Notes: generated by a model not told the origin, from the sequence alone. A DNA stretch of 49,554 nucleotides from NCEH01 sp002257205 (GCF_043195105.1 NZ_JBAFWO010000018.1), one strand, 5' to 3'. Shown: positions 1 through 9,822, numbered from the stretch's first letter. Translations and numbers: made by a program.

Positions 1-13
1 CACAGGAGAAATC

Positions 14-1084
14 ATGTCTGCAACCGCATCCGAAAAAATCCCCGTCACCGTGCTCACCGGCTATCTTGGCGCCGGCAAGACCACGCTACTCAACCGCATC
101 CTCTCCGAGCCGCACGGCAAGAAATACGCCGTCATCGTCAATGAGTTCGGCGAGGTGGGCATCGACAACGACCTGGTGGTCGGCGCCGACGAGGAAGTGT
201 TCGAGATGAACAACGGCTGCATCTGCTGCACCGTGCGCGGCGATCTCATCCGCATCATCGACGGGCTCATGCGCCGCAAAGGCGGCTTCGACGGCATCAT
301 CGTGGAGACCACCGGCCTCGCCGATCCCGCACCCGTGGCCCAGACCTTCTTCGTCGACGAGGAGATGGGCGCGCGCACCAAGCTGGACGCCGTGGTGACC
401 GTGGCGGATGCCAAATGGCTCATCGACCGGCTGAAGGACGCGCCCGAGGCGAAGAACCAGATCGCCTTCGCCGACGTGATCCTGCTCAACAAGACCGATC
501 TCGTCACCCCTGAGGAACTGGCCGAGGTGGAAGCGCGCATCCGCGCCATTAACCCCTATGCCACGCTCCACCGCACCCAGAAATCCGCCATCGCGCTCGA
601 CCAGGTGCTGGACCGCGGCGCGTTCGATCTCGACCGCATCCTCTCGCTGGAGCCGGCGTTCCTGGAGCAGGACGAGCATGTCCATGACGAGACCTGCGGC
701 CCGGACTGCGGCCATGATCATGGCCACGGGCACGATCATGGGCACGGCCACCATCACGGCCATGGCGGGCTGAAGCATTTCCACGACGAGGACATGCAGT
801 CGGTCTCCATCGCCACCGACAAGCTCATGGACCCGGACAAATTCTTCCCCTGGGTGCAGGATCTGGTCGCCACCGAGGGCGTGAACATCCTGCGCTCCAA
901 GGGCATATTGGCGTTCAAGGACGATCCGGACCGGTTCGTGTTCCAGGGCGTGCACATGATCCTGGACGGCGATCACCAGCGCCCCTGGAAGCCCGAGGAG
1001 AAGCTGCAGAGCCGCATCGTCTTCATCGGCCGCAATCTCGACCGTACGAAGCTGGAAAGCGGCTTCCTGAGCTGCGCCGCCTGA
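14..1084 (+). CDS. CobW/COG0523-family GTPase, probable metal (zinc) chaperone
   Basis: 356-residue G3E-family P-loop GTPase. Walker A GYLGAGKTT is at residues 16-24, the family signature C-I-C-C is at 69-72 inside NGCICCTVRGDL, and the guanine-specificity motif NKTD is at 159-162. A loop at about residues 222-257 is packed with histidines plus two cysteines, and the CobW C-terminal domain follows. Known members deliver Zn, Co or Ni to client enzymes using GTP hydrolysis; the CICC motif and His-rich loop make zinc handling the likeliest role, but the client is unknown. The start is supported by AGGAG five bases upstream. The gene is convergent with the membrane protein at 1116-2177. Whether it is Zur-regulated cannot be judged because only 13 bases of upstream sequence are present. 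Confidence 0.93.
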   Translation: MSATASEKIPVTVLTGYLGAGKTTLLNRILSEPHGKKYAVIVNEFGEVGIDNDLVVGADEEVFEMNNGCICCTVRGDLIRIIDGLMRRKGGFDGIIVETTGLADPAPVAQTFFVDEEMGARTKLDAVVTVADAKWLIDRLKDAPEAKNQIAFADVILLNKTDLVTPEELAEVEARIRAINPYATLHRTQKSAIALDQVLDRGAFDLDRILSLEPAFLEQDEHVHDETCGPDCGHDHGHGHDHGHGHHHGHGGLKHFHDEDMQSVSIATDKLMDPDKFFPWVQDLVATEGVNILRSKGILAFKDDPDRFVFQGVHMILDGDHQRPWKPEEKLQSRIVFIGRNLDRTKLESGFLSCAA

Positions 1085-1115
1085 GGCCCCAGCCGAGCCC
1101 GGCGCGCGTCCGGCA

Positions 1116-2177
1116 TCAGCCGCGCGCGTGCGCCGGGCGCAGGCGCCGGAGCGGGGCGGGCAAGGTGCGGTCGATCCAGGCCGCGAACGCCTGGCGGCGC
1201 GGGTAGAGCCACAGGCCCGCGCCCATCACCGCCACCCCCAGCACCGAGAGTGCGAACGGAAACAGCAGCGAATCCTTGAACACCGCTCCCACGAGGTGGC
1301 CGACATAAATGCAAATGCCGATCGCCCCGAACACGGCATAGACCCGCCGCGCCAGGAAGATGGCGAGCAGCACCAGCCCCACATTGATCAGGCAATAGAG
1401 CGCCATCAACCATTCGGTGCCGCCGTCCTGAAGGCTCAGCCCGCCCCAGAAGGTCACCGCCGCCACCAGATGCAGCCAGAAGGCGAAATCGGCGCGGGTC
1501 GCGGCAAGGTCCACCGCCCAGGCGACCAGCAGGACCGCGAGGCCGAAATAGAGCGAGACGTCGCGCCGCTCGTCCAAGCTCAGGTCCGGCGCGTAGAACA
1601 GCACCGGGGCAAGGTCCATGGAGAGGAACCAGAGCGCGAACGCCATGATCGCGACGATGAAGGGAAAGCGGTAGACATAAAGGGCGAGCGCGCCCGCCGC
1701 GAGGGTGGCAAGCTCCATGGGCAGCCAGCTGCCGTGGATCCGGCGGTAGAAATCCACATAGGTGCCCGGCGTGCCCTGCGTCCCCCAGGCGCCGAGCGCA
1801 TCCTGGATGCCGAACACGGCGAGCGGCGCCATGCCCACCGCGACCGCGATCATCAGCCCGCCCGGCGTGGTGAGCCCGCGCCGCCACACTTGGTCGCCGG
1901 CGATCAAGAACACTCCGGCATAGACGATCGCGGTCAGCGCCAGGGCGACCCCGCCCATCTGCGCGAAGGCGAGGGTGGCGAACAGGGTCATGGCGCCGAT
2001 GATGGTCAGCGCCCCGCCGTACCAGAGCAGATGGGTCAGATCGAAACGCGGCTTCGCCATCGCGGCGGCGTGGGGGGACGGGTCGGGAGGCAAGGCGGCG
2101 AGCAGCCGCGCCACCGCGCCCGGGCCGATGGCGGCGGCGGTGGCTGCCTCTTCGATCTGTTCGCGGGTGTAGGACAT
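1116..2177 (-). CDS. Polytopic inner-membrane protein of unknown function
   Basis: 353 residues. A short soluble N-terminus (about 55 residues, starting MSYTREQIEEAA) is followed by roughly nine or ten hydrophobic segments, beginning with LLWYGGALTIIGAMTLF. The layout (short cytoplasmic head, then stacked helices) resembles DUF2157-type membrane proteins, but I do not recognise a diagnostic motif and assign no function. An in-frame start 54 bases further upstream exists, but the ATG at 2177 has GGAG about nine bases before it and gives a more natural N-terminus. It lies 81 bases after the antiporter gene on the same strand and may be co-transcribed with it. Confidence 0.75.
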   Translation of the reverse strand: MSYTREQIEEAATAAAIGPGAVARLLAALPPDPSPHAAAMAKPRFDLTHLLWYGGALTIIGAMTLFATLAFAQMGGVALALTAIVYAGVFLIAGDQVWRRGLTTPGGLMIAVAVGMAPLAVFGIQDALGAWGTQGTPGTYVDFYRRIHGSWLPMELATLAAGALALYVYRFPFIVAIMAFALWFLSMDLAPVLFYAPDLSLDERRDVSLYFGLAVLLVAWAVDLAATRADFAFWLHLVAAVTFWGGLSLQDGGTEWLMALYCLINVGLVLLAIFLARRVYAVFGAIGICIYVGHLVGAVFKDSLLFPFALSVLGVAVMGAGLWLYPRRQAFAAWIDRTLPAPLRRLRPAHARG

Positions 2178-2235
2178 GGCTTCGCTCCGTCTCGCCCCGC
2201 CGCGAGAGCCGGAAAATCCGTCTCTCCTCAAGAGG

Positions 2236-2261
2236 TAGAGGGCGACCTGGATCGTCCTCTA
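2236..2261. repeat. Imperfect palindrome of the TAGAGGGCGA..CCTCTA type
   Basis: Outer arms TAGAGG and CCTCTA pair, with an imperfect inner stem (GCGAC against ATCGT) around a short loop. The right edge overlaps the stop codon of the antiporter gene. A clearer copy of the same kind of palindrome is at 22473-22497, so this looks like a small dispersed repeat that may double as a weak 3'-end hairpin. Confidence 0.4.
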
Positions 2262-3746
2262 GATGAAATAAAGGACGGTGATGAGCGCGAAGCAGGGCAG
2301 CAAGAACACGCAGGACCAGCCCATATAGCCGAAGAAGCTCGGCATCTTCACGCCGCGATGGCGCGCGATGGAGAGCACCATGAAATTGGGCGCATTGCCG
2401 ATATAGGTCATGGCGCCCATGAACACCGCGCCCGCCGAAATCGCCTCCAGCGTCACCTGCAACGGCCCCATCAGGCGATAGGCATCGCCGCCTGCGAGGT
2501 TGAAGAAGACGAGATAGGTCGGCGCATTGTCCAGGAACGAGGACAGGATGCCGGTGAGCCAGAAATACCAGACATTCACCGGCTGGCCGCTCGGATCGGT
2601 GACGAGGTCCACCAGCGGCGCGAGCGCGCCGGTGGAGCCCGCGCGCAGGATCGCGATAACCGGGATGATGGTGAGGAAGATGGCGGCGAACAGCTTCGCC
2701 ACTTCCAGGATCGGCTCCCAGTCGAAGCCGTTGCGCTCGCGCACGAGGCGCGGGGTGATGGCGAGGGACACGACGGCGATGGCGATCAGCAGCACGTCGC
2801 GCACCACCCATTGCAGTTCCACGCGGGTGCCGTAGACGTCGAACCCGATGCCCGGCTTCCACAGCGCGCTCAGCAGGATGGCGCCGATGATGCCGATCAG
2901 CAGCGGTACGTTCTGCAAGCCGCGCACATTGACGTGCTCGGTATCCGGGGTGGGGTCGATCAGCGGCGGCGGGGTTTCCTTGGAATAAAAATAGCGGTCC
3001 AGGAAATAGAAGGCGACCAGCAGCAGGCCGGCGACCACCAGAGTGTCATGCAGCAAATGGGTGGTGGTCCAGAAAAAGCTGACGCCCTTCAGGAAGCCCA
3101 GGAACAGCGGCGGATCGCCGAGCGGGGTCAGTGAGCCGCCGATGTTCGATACCAGGAAGATGAAGAACACCACCACATGCACATTATAGCGGCGGTTGTC
3201 GTTCGCCCGCAGTAGCGGCCGGATCAGCACCATGGAGGCGCCGGTGGTGCCGATGAGGCTGGCGATGAGCGTGCCGAAGGCGAGAATGCCGGTGTTGGTC
3301 AGCGGCGTGCCGTGGATGTTGCCGGCGATCAGGATGCCGCCGGACACCGTGAAAAGCGAGAACAGCAGAATGATGAAAGGAATATATTCCAGTGCTGCCG
3401 TATGCACCACTTCGTGCAGCATCAGGCTGGGCCCGAAGGTGAGCGCGAACGGCACCATGAAACAGGCGCCCCAGAATAGCGCCACCTTGCCATAATGATG
3501 GTGCCAGAAATGGTTCGCCAGTAGCGGAAACAGCGCGATCGACAGCAGCATGCCGGCGAACGGAAGGCCCCAGAGCAGGTTCAGATCGGCGCCATTGATG
3601 GCCGTAACGCCCGGCGCGGCGGCCTTTGCGAGCGAGGCACCCAGCAGAACCGGAAGGGCGGCCAGGGTGCCGGCGAGAATCCGCAGTCCGGTTCCCCTAC
3701 GGGATGCGCGCGGCCTTGCGGTTTCACGTTCCGGATTTGGCCCCAC
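2259..3746 (-). CDS. Sodium:proton antiporter-like transporter of the NhaD/CitMHS type
   Basis: 495 residues. A basic N-terminus and hydrophobic signal/anchor (residues about 20-45) lead into about a dozen membrane segments. The conserved stretches IHGTPLTNTGILAFGTL, SNIGGSLTPLGDPPLFLG and SSFLDNAPTYLVFFNLAGG are typical of the ion-transporter superfamily that holds NhaD antiporters and citrate/arsenite permeases; the two G-x-P or N-A-P loops match the re-entrant substrate loops of that fold. In bacteria with this gene the usual annotation is sodium:proton antiporter, but the transported ion is inferred. The start is GTG with GGAGG about ten bases upstream; no in-frame ATG lies near it. It sits 108 bases downstream of the broken hrpB. 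Confidence 0.82.
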   Translation of the reverse strand: MGPNPERETARPRASRRGTGLRILAGTLAALPVLLGASLAKAAAPGVTAINGADLNLLWGLPFAGMLLSIALFPLLANHFWHHHYGKVALFWGACFMVPFALTFGPSLMLHEVVHTAALEYIPFIILLFSLFTVSGGILIAGNIHGTPLTNTGILAFGTLIASLIGTTGASMVLIRPLLRANDNRRYNVHVVVFFIFLVSNIGGSLTPLGDPPLFLGFLKGVSFFWTTTHLLHDTLVVAGLLLVAFYFLDRYFYSKETPPPLIDPTPDTEHVNVRGLQNVPLLIGIIGAILLSALWKPGIGFDVYGTRVELQWVVRDVLLIAIAVVSLAITPRLVRERNGFDWEPILEVAKLFAAIFLTIIPVIAILRAGSTGALAPLVDLVTDPSGQPVNVWYFWLTGILSSFLDNAPTYLVFFNLAGGDAYRLMGPLQVTLEAISAGAVFMGAMTYIGNAPNFMVLSIARHRGVKMPSFFGYMGWSCVFLLPCFALITVLYFI

Positions 3747-3854
3747 CGTCCATCCTCCCCACTTCGCCTAAGCCTTTTGATGGACGATGGCGGCGGCTAA
3801 CGCAAGCTGGCCGCTCCGCTTTTGGCTTTGGATATGCCGTAGCGTCAAGGCGGA

Positions 3855-6337
3855 TCACGTGCCGCGCGGTTTCGTCCGGTGGGTCGGCGGTGCGGAGGCG
3901 GGATCCTCCGGCCAGGGATGGCGGGGATAGCGCCCGCGCATTTCCGCCCGCACCTCGCGCCAGGAGCCGCGCCAGAATTGCGGCAGGTCCTTCGTCACCT
4001 GGATCGGCCGGTGGGCGGGCGAGAGCAAGGAGAGGATCAGCGGCACCTTGCCGGCGGCGATGGCGGGGTGGCGGGTGAGGCCGAACAATTCCTGCACCCG
4101 CACCGCCAGCAGCGGGCCTTCGGGGTTCTCATAATCGATGGGCAGGCGCGAGCCTGATGGCGCATCGAAATGGGTCGGCGCCTCCGCCTCCAGGCGGGCC
4201 GTGAGCGCATAGGGCAGCAAGGCGTGGAGCGCATTGCCCAGGTCGCCCGCGCCGACCTGGGCGAGGGACGATTTGCCGTCGAGAAACGGCGCGAGCCAGA
4301 GGTCCGCCGTCGCGGCGAGGGTTGCATCGGAGAGGTCGGGCCAGCCCTGCGCTTCGCCCTCCGCGTGGCGCAGGAATTCCACCCGGTCGCGCCATTGGGA
4401 CAGCGCCGCCGTCCACGGCAGGCGGTTCATGCCGAGGCCGGCGATCCCCTGCGCCAGCACCAGCGCCGTCTCCGCGCCCGCCGGCACCGGGCGCGGACGT
4501 CGGCGAGCACCAGCGCGCGCAGACGGCGGGTTTCGCGCGCCCGCACGGCGGCGGCGTCTGGATCGAAGCCGATCTCGATGCCGGATGTGATCTCGCCCGC
4601 GAACAGGCGCTCCAATTCCTCGTCGGACAGCGCGGCGGCAAGCGAGATGCGCGGCGCCTCCGCCCGGCCGGAAATCTCCGCCACCGAAAGCAGTGGCGCC
4701 TTGGCGAGCGCGGCGGATGCTTCCATCACCCCGCCGCGCCCGTTCGCCAGCAGGAAGCGCGTGCCATCGCCGCGCGCCTTGGCCACCCGGTCGGGAAAGG
4801 CCAGCGCCAGCAAGGCGGCGGGGGAGGGGGCCTCTCCCTTCTTCGACCCGCGCGCGCCGGCAAGATCGGCCCAGCGCTCGGCGAGGCGGCGGGCATCATC
4901 GGCGCGGCGGGAGCGGTCGCGGCGAAATTCGTCCAGGCGGTGCAGCAGGTCCACGCTCTCCCCGCCGAGCCCGCGTTCCACCAGGATGCCGGCGATTTCG
5001 GCAGCAAGCGCCGCCACGCCGGCATCGGCGCCCATCACCACCATATGGGCAAGGCGCGGCGGCAGCGGCAGGCGCGCCATGCGCCGGCCGAGCGGCGTCA
5101 CCGCGCCGTCTTCATCGAGTGCGCCCAGCAGCACCAGCAGCGCCTTCGCCTCGATGAGCGCGGGCAGCGGCGGGGGATCGAGAAAGGCGAGGCTGCGGGC
5201 ATCGCGCACGCCCCATACCGCAAGATCCAGCACCAGGCCGGAGAGGTCGGCGGCGAGGATTTCCGGGGTCGCGAACGCTTGCAGGCTCGCGGTCTCAGCT
5301 TCGCCCCACAAGCGGTAGCATACGCCCGGCTCGGTGCGTCCCGCGCGGCCGCGCCTTTGGTCGGCGGCGGCGCGGGAGACGCGCACGGTCTCAAGCCGGG
5401 TCAGCCCCACGTCCGGCTCGAAGCGCGGCACGCGGGCAAGCCCCCCGTCCACCACGACGCGCACCCCCTCGATGGTGAGGCTGGTTTCGGCGATGGAGGT
5501 GGCGAGCACCACCTTGCGCCGCCCGGCAGGTGCCGGCAGCACGGCGCGATCCTGCTCGGCGGCATCGAGCGCGCCATAGAGCGGCACGATATCGACGGAC
5601 GAATCGCGCATTTGCGCGCGCAGGAGGTTTTCGGTGCGGCGGATTTCGCCCGCGCCGGGCAAAAACGCGAGCACCGAGCCGCGTTCGGCGGCGAGCGCGG
5701 TCTTCACCGCCTCCGCCACCTGGGCATCGATGGGCGCGCGGGCATCGCGGCCGAGATAGCGTGTGGTGACGGGAAAGGCCCGGCCCGCGCTCTCCACCAC
5801 CGGCGCCGGATCGCCCGTCCCGCCCAGCAGCGCGGCGACCCGGGCGCCATCGAGCGTCGCCGACATGGGCAGCAGGCGCAAATCTTCACGCAGCGCGCCC
5901 TGCGAATCGAGCGCCAGCGCGAGGCCAAGGTCGGCGTCGAGGCTGCGCTCGTGATATTCGTCGAACAGCACCGCCGCGACGCCGGACAATTCCGGATCGT
6001 CGAGGATCATGCGGGTGAAGACGCCTTCGGTAATCACCTCGATCTGGGTGCGTTTCGAGACTTCCGAGCGCAGGCGCACCCGGTAGCCGACCCGATCCCC
6101 CACGCGTTCGCCGAGCGTCTGCGCCATGCGGTGGGCGGCGGCGCGGGCGGCGAGGCGGCGCGGCTCCAGCACCAGGATGCGCCGGCCGGCGACCCAGGGC
6201 TCGTCCATCAGCGCCAGCGGCACGCGCGTGGTCTTGCCGGCGCCCGGCGGGGCCACCAGCACGGCGCTCGCCCGCGCGCGCAGCGTCGCGGTGAGGGCGG
6301 GCAGAATGGCGTCGATGGGCAGGCGAGTATCGAACAT
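3855..6337 (-). pseudogene. hrpB: ATP-dependent helicase HrpB, interrupted by a one-base frameshift
   Basis: DEAH/RHA-type helicase. The first frame (6337 down to about 4490) carries Walker A APPGAGKTT, the Walker B/DEAH-box variant DEYH, SATLD (motif III) and QRRGRAGR (motif VI), then the HrpB-specific helical region. The reading frame is then lost just after LVLADV (codons at 4496-4501), and the rest of HrpB (AETALVLAQ through WRGSWREVRAEMRGRYP to the stop at 3855) continues in another frame. The span is one nucleotide short of a whole number of codons, so a single-base deletion between about 4487 and 4495 restores a normal HrpB of about 828 residues. Either the gene is newly inactivated, or this is a sequencing error in a GC-rich run. 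The remainder is intact, which fits a recent event or an error. ATG 6337 is preferred over an upstream TTG. Confidence 0.85.
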
Positions 6338-6475
6338 GGAGCAAGCGACCAAGAGAGCCGCCCCTTAGGCCATCAAAGCGCAGGGAAATCCAGAGCCGCG
6401 CCCGCCGCATGGCCCAATGGCGGGACAAGCCCGCGGCCTTGGCTTATGAAGGCGGCATCCGACCGCCTTCATGGA

Positions 6476-7480
6476 ATGTCGCCCGAAATGCCGTCCACGC
6501 CGTCTTCGCTCACCGATAAGGTGCGCACCTTCGCCCTCGACGGGGCGACCGCCGCCGCCGCCTTCCTTCGCGGCACCTGCGTCTTCATTTCCGAGACCGG
6601 CACCGCGCTCTTTCCCGACGCGGACCGCACGGTTGCGCTGCATGACGGCGTGGTGCTGTGCGCCGCGGGCGACGGACAGCGGCTCGTGACCGGCGGCGAC
6701 GACGGCAAGGTGATGGAGATGCTGGCCAGCGGCGAAGCGAAGACCATCGCCACGCAGAACGGCCGCTGGATTGACCGCATCGCGCTCGGGCCGGACGGCG
6801 CTGTCGCCTATTCCGCCGGCAAGACCGCTTTCCTGGTGCCGGCTAAAGGCGAGGTGCGCAGCTTTGCCGCACCCTCGACCGTCGGCGGCCTCGCCTTCGC
6901 GCCCAAGGGGCTGCGGGTGGCGGTGGCGCATTATGGCGGGGTCAGCCTGTGGTATCCCAACGCCGTCGATGTGAAGCCCGAGGTGCTGGAATGGAAGGGC
7001 TCCCATCTCGGCGTCACCTATTCGCCGGACGGGCGCTTCATCATCACCACCATGCAGGAACCCTCGCTGCACGGCTGGCGCCTGTCGGACGGCGCGCACA
7101 TGCGTATGACCGGCTATCCCGCGCGGGTGAAGAGCTTCGAATTCACCCATGACGGCAAATGGCTGGCCTCATCCGGTTCCACCGAAGTGGTGCTGTGGCC
7201 GTTCGCCACCAAGGACGGCCCGATCGGCAAGCAGCCCTCCATGCAGGCGCCCTCCACCAGCGGCGGCCGCGTGACCGTGGTGGCGTGCCATCCCAAGGAC
7301 CCGGTGATGGCCTGCGGCTATGACGACGGCATGGTGCTGATGGTGCGCCTGACCGACGGCGCGGAAATCCTGCTGCGGGCGCCCGACGCCGCGGCGGTGA
7401 GCACCATCGCCTGGCGCAAGGACGGTGGCGCGGTGGCCTTCGGCACCTTGGGCGGCAGCGCCGGCCTGCTGGAATTTTAG
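6476..7480 (+). CDS. WD40-repeat protein
   Basis: 334 residues, no signal peptide or membrane segment. Repeated beta-propeller signatures are visible: LVTGGDDGKVMEM, VAVAHYGGVSLWYP, TYSPDGRFIITTMQE, FTHDGKWLASSGSTEVVLWPF and MACGYDDGMVLMVRL, enough for six or seven blades. WD40 propellers are scaffolds rather than enzymes, and no fused domain reveals a partner. The start at 6476 is followed by a second in-frame ATG at 6488; neither has a strong ribosome-binding site. It is transcribed divergently from hrpB with about 138 bases between them. Function unknown; a cytoplasmic scaffold role is inferred from the fold only. Confidence 0.85.
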   Translation: MSPEMPSTPSSLTDKVRTFALDGATAAAAFLRGTCVFISETGTALFPDADRTVALHDGVVLCAAGDGQRLVTGGDDGKVMEMLASGEAKTIATQNGRWIDRIALGPDGAVAYSAGKTAFLVPAKGEVRSFAAPSTVGGLAFAPKGLRVAVAHYGGVSLWYPNAVDVKPEVLEWKGSHLGVTYSPDGRFIITTMQEPSLHGWRLSDGAHMRMTGYPARVKSFEFTHDGKWLASSGSTEVVLWPFATKDGPIGKQPSMQAPSTSGGRVTVVACHPKDPVMACGYDDGMVLMVRLTDGAEILLRAPDAAAVSTIAWRKDGGAVAFGTLGGSAGLLEF

Positions 7481-7660
7481 CTATGCGCGGGGGCGGTGGG
7501 GTGAGGTGCGCGACCCGCAAGGCGCGGCGGTCCCGATCAATTTCGCGCCGTGCCGCCGTTTGGTTATGATCGTCGCGGGGCTGTCACGTCGAACAGCTAT
7601 CGGCTAACGTCAGCGTCATCTCGCAGGCGCGAGATGCACCATGCCGGTCGGAGATGCTCC

Positions 7661-8407
7661 ATGAAGATCGAGGACGTTCGCCGCAACGCCTACTCCATGC
7701 CCCTGACGAATCCCGCCTATCCGCCGGGACCCTATCGCTTCTTCGACCGCGAGTTCATGATCATCACCTACCGCACCGACATCGAGGCCCTGCGCCGGGT
7801 CGTGCCGGAGCCGCTCGAAGTGTACGAGCCGCTGGTGAAGTACGAATTCATCCGCATGCCCGATTCCACCGGCTTCGGCGATTATACCGAGACCGGACAG
7901 GTGATCCCGGTGAAGCTGAACGGCGTGGAAGGTGGCTACGTCCATTCCATGTATCTGGACGACGAGGCGCCGATCGCCGGCGGCCGCGAGCTGTGGGGCT
8001 TCCCCAAGAAGTATGCCCACCCCAAGATGGAAGTGGAAAAGGACGTCCTGGTCGGCCGCCTGCATTATGGCAAGACCCTGTGCGTGGAAGCCACTATGGG
8101 CTACAAGCACAAGCAAGCCGATAAGGACGCAGTGCTCGCCGCCCTGAAGACCCCGAGCTTCCTGATCAAGATCATCCCCCATGTGGACGCCACCCCGCGG
8201 ATCTGCGAGCTGGTGCGTTATTATATGGAAGACATCCAGCTCAAGGAATGCTGGACCGGTCCGGCCGCGCTCGGCCTGTATCCGCACGTGATGGCGGACG
8301 TCGCCAAGCTGCCGGTGCTGGAAGTGGTTTCCGCCCTGCACCTGCGCGCCGACCTGACGCTCGGCATGGGCGAAGTAGTTTACGATTACATGACCGAGAC
8401 GAAATGA
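7661..8407 (+). CDS. adc: Acetoacetate decarboxylase
   Basis: 248 residues, the normal length for Adc, which converts acetoacetate to acetone and CO2 through a Schiff base on lysine. The active-site stretch ELWGFPKK is present, with Lys116 and Lys117 aligning to the catalytic Lys115/Lys116 pair of the clostridial enzyme; GGYVHSMYLDD and the C-terminal DLTLGMGEVVYDY are also family-typical. GGAG lies about nine bases before the ATG. The patatin-like gene follows on the same strand about 157 bases later. In many Hyphomicrobiales Adc and a patatin sit with 3-hydroxybutyrate dehydrogenase; the dehydrogenase is not next to them here. The 180 bases before this gene (7481-7660) hold no recognisable gene. 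Confidence 0.93.
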   Translation: MKIEDVRRNAYSMPLTNPAYPPGPYRFFDREFMIITYRTDIEALRRVVPEPLEVYEPLVKYEFIRMPDSTGFGDYTETGQVIPVKLNGVEGGYVHSMYLDDEAPIAGGRELWGFPKKYAHPKMEVEKDVLVGRLHYGKTLCVEATMGYKHKQADKDAVLAALKTPSFLIKIIPHVDATPRICELVRYYMEDIQLKECWTGPAALGLYPHVMADVAKLPVLEVVSALHLRADLTLGMGEVVYDYMTETK

Positions 8408-8564
8408 TCCGGCCCGGAGCGCTTGCCGCCCCTTGGCGCTTGCGCTCCGATGCCTGATTCTGCCTTCTTCGAACACGACGGCGTGGTCCGGCGAGGGGTG
8501 GCGGAGAAGCCCCATCCCTCGCGCGCCGAACGGGCCGCTGGCCGCCAAGCTGATGGGGAACGAC

Positions 8565-9716
8565 ATGCGCACGCGGATCTGTGAAAATCCCAACGATATC
8601 AGCGAGATCGTCAAGGATTACGACCGTATCGCGCTGGTGTTCCAGGGTGGCGGCGCGCTCGGTGCCTATCAGGCGGGCGTCTATGAAGCGCTCTCGATCG
8701 CCGGTGCCGAGCCCAACTGGGTCTCCGGTGTCTCCATCGGCGCGATCAATTCGGCGATCATTGCCGGCAATACTCCGGAAAACCGCATCGCCCGCCTGCG
8801 GGAATTCTGGGAGACGGTGTCCGGCCGCAAGATCTGGCCGTTCACCCCCGACGGCGACATCTTCCGCGCCCTGCGTAACCAGATGAGCGCGATGGTCACC
8901 ATGAATTTGGGTCAACCGGGCTTCTTCAAGCCGCGTTTTCCCAATCCCTGGCTCCTGCCCACCGGCTCGGCGAACGGCACCAGCTTATACGACACCGAAC
9001 CTCTGCGTGAGACCCTGTTGAAGCTGGTCGATTTCGACCTGATCAACAATGGGTCGAAGCGCTTTTCCGTGGGCGCCGCGAATGTGCGCACCGGCAACTT
9101 CATCTATTTCGACAATACGACCCACCGCATCGGTCCCGAGCACGTGATGGCCTCCGGCGCCCTGCCGCCGGCATTCCCGCCGGTGCGCATCGACGGCGAA
9201 TATTATTGGGACGGCGGCGTGGTCTCCAACACCCCGCTGCAATGGCTGCTGGACCAGCCGGATCATCCGGGCGCCCTGGTGTTCCAGGTTGATCTGTTCT
9301 CCGCGCGCGGCGATCTGCCCCGCGACATGTTCCAGGTGATCGAGCGGCAGAAGGACATCGTCTATTCCAGCCGCACGCGCTACACCACGGATCTGTTCCG
9401 CCGGGTGCAATTGCTGCGCTCCCGGCATGCGGAAGCGGTGCTGCGCATTCCCGAGCAGCTGCGCACCGAGGAAGATCTGCAGGTGATCTCCGATTACGAG
9501 AAGTCGGGCGCGGTCAACATCTGCCACCTGATTTATCAGGAGAAGGATTACGAGCGCGACTTCAAGGATTACGAATTCTCCGGCACCTCCATGCGCGACC
9601 ATTGGGCGTCGGGCTTCGAGGATACGGTGAAGACCTTGCGCCATCCGCAATGGCTGGTGAAGCCGGACAAGAGCGCGGCCATCGTCGTCCACGACGTGCA
9701 CCGCATCGAGGATTAG
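8565..9716 (+). CDS. Patatin-like phospholipase (with DUF3734-type C-terminus)
   Basis: 383 residues. All patatin catalytic elements are seen: the oxyanion glycine loop FQGGGALGAYQAG at residues 26-38, the nucleophile elbow GVSIG with Ser57, and the D-G-G motif with Asp216 (YYWDGGVVSNTP). The C-terminal part (DMFQVIERQKDIVYSSRTRY onward) matches the DUF3734 extension found in proteobacterial members. Substrate is unknown; phospholipid or acyl-ester hydrolysis, or turnover of PHB-granule-associated material, are possible given the Adc neighbour. Start chosen at 8565 because GGGGA lies five bases upstream; an in-frame ATG at 8553 is the alternative. An intrinsic terminator follows the gene. Confidence 0.9.
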   Translation: MRTRICENPNDISEIVKDYDRIALVFQGGGALGAYQAGVYEALSIAGAEPNWVSGVSIGAINSAIIAGNTPENRIARLREFWETVSGRKIWPFTPDGDIFRALRNQMSAMVTMNLGQPGFFKPRFPNPWLLPTGSANGTSLYDTEPLRETLLKLVDFDLINNGSKRFSVGAANVRTGNFIYFDNTTHRIGPEHVMASGALPPAFPPVRIDGEYYWDGGVVSNTPLQWLLDQPDHPGALVFQVDLFSARGDLPRDMFQVIERQKDIVYSSRTRYTTDLFRRVQLLRSRHAEAVLRIPEQLRTEEDLQVISDYEKSGAVNICHLIYQEKDYERDFKDYEFSGTSMRDHWASGFEDTVKTLRHPQWLVKPDKSAAIVVHDVHRIED

Positions 9717-9771
9717 AGCCTGTCCGACTGAGCCCGCCCGACTGAGCCCGCCAAGGCGGCGCTGAAATGCG

Positions 9772-9802
9772 AAAATCCCCGGCTTTCAGGCCGGGGATTT
9801 TT
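9772..9802 (+). terminator. Rho-independent terminator after the adc-patatin pair
   Basis: AAAATCCCCGGC pairs with GCCGGGGATTTT around a six-base loop, and the hairpin ends in TTTTT at 9798-9802. Because the left arm begins AAAA it can also act on the minus strand for the convergent TSUP gene. A 13-base direct repeat (GACTGAGCCCGCC) sits just upstream. Confidence 0.85.
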
Positions 9803-9822
9803 GTTCGCCCGGCGGGCGCGCC

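Noticed and set aside
4322..7480. A 1052-codon plus-strand open frame running through the hrpB region
   Set aside because: It is mostly antisense to hrpB with arginine/histidine-rich low-complexity sequence; only the last 334 codons (the WD40 protein) are credible.
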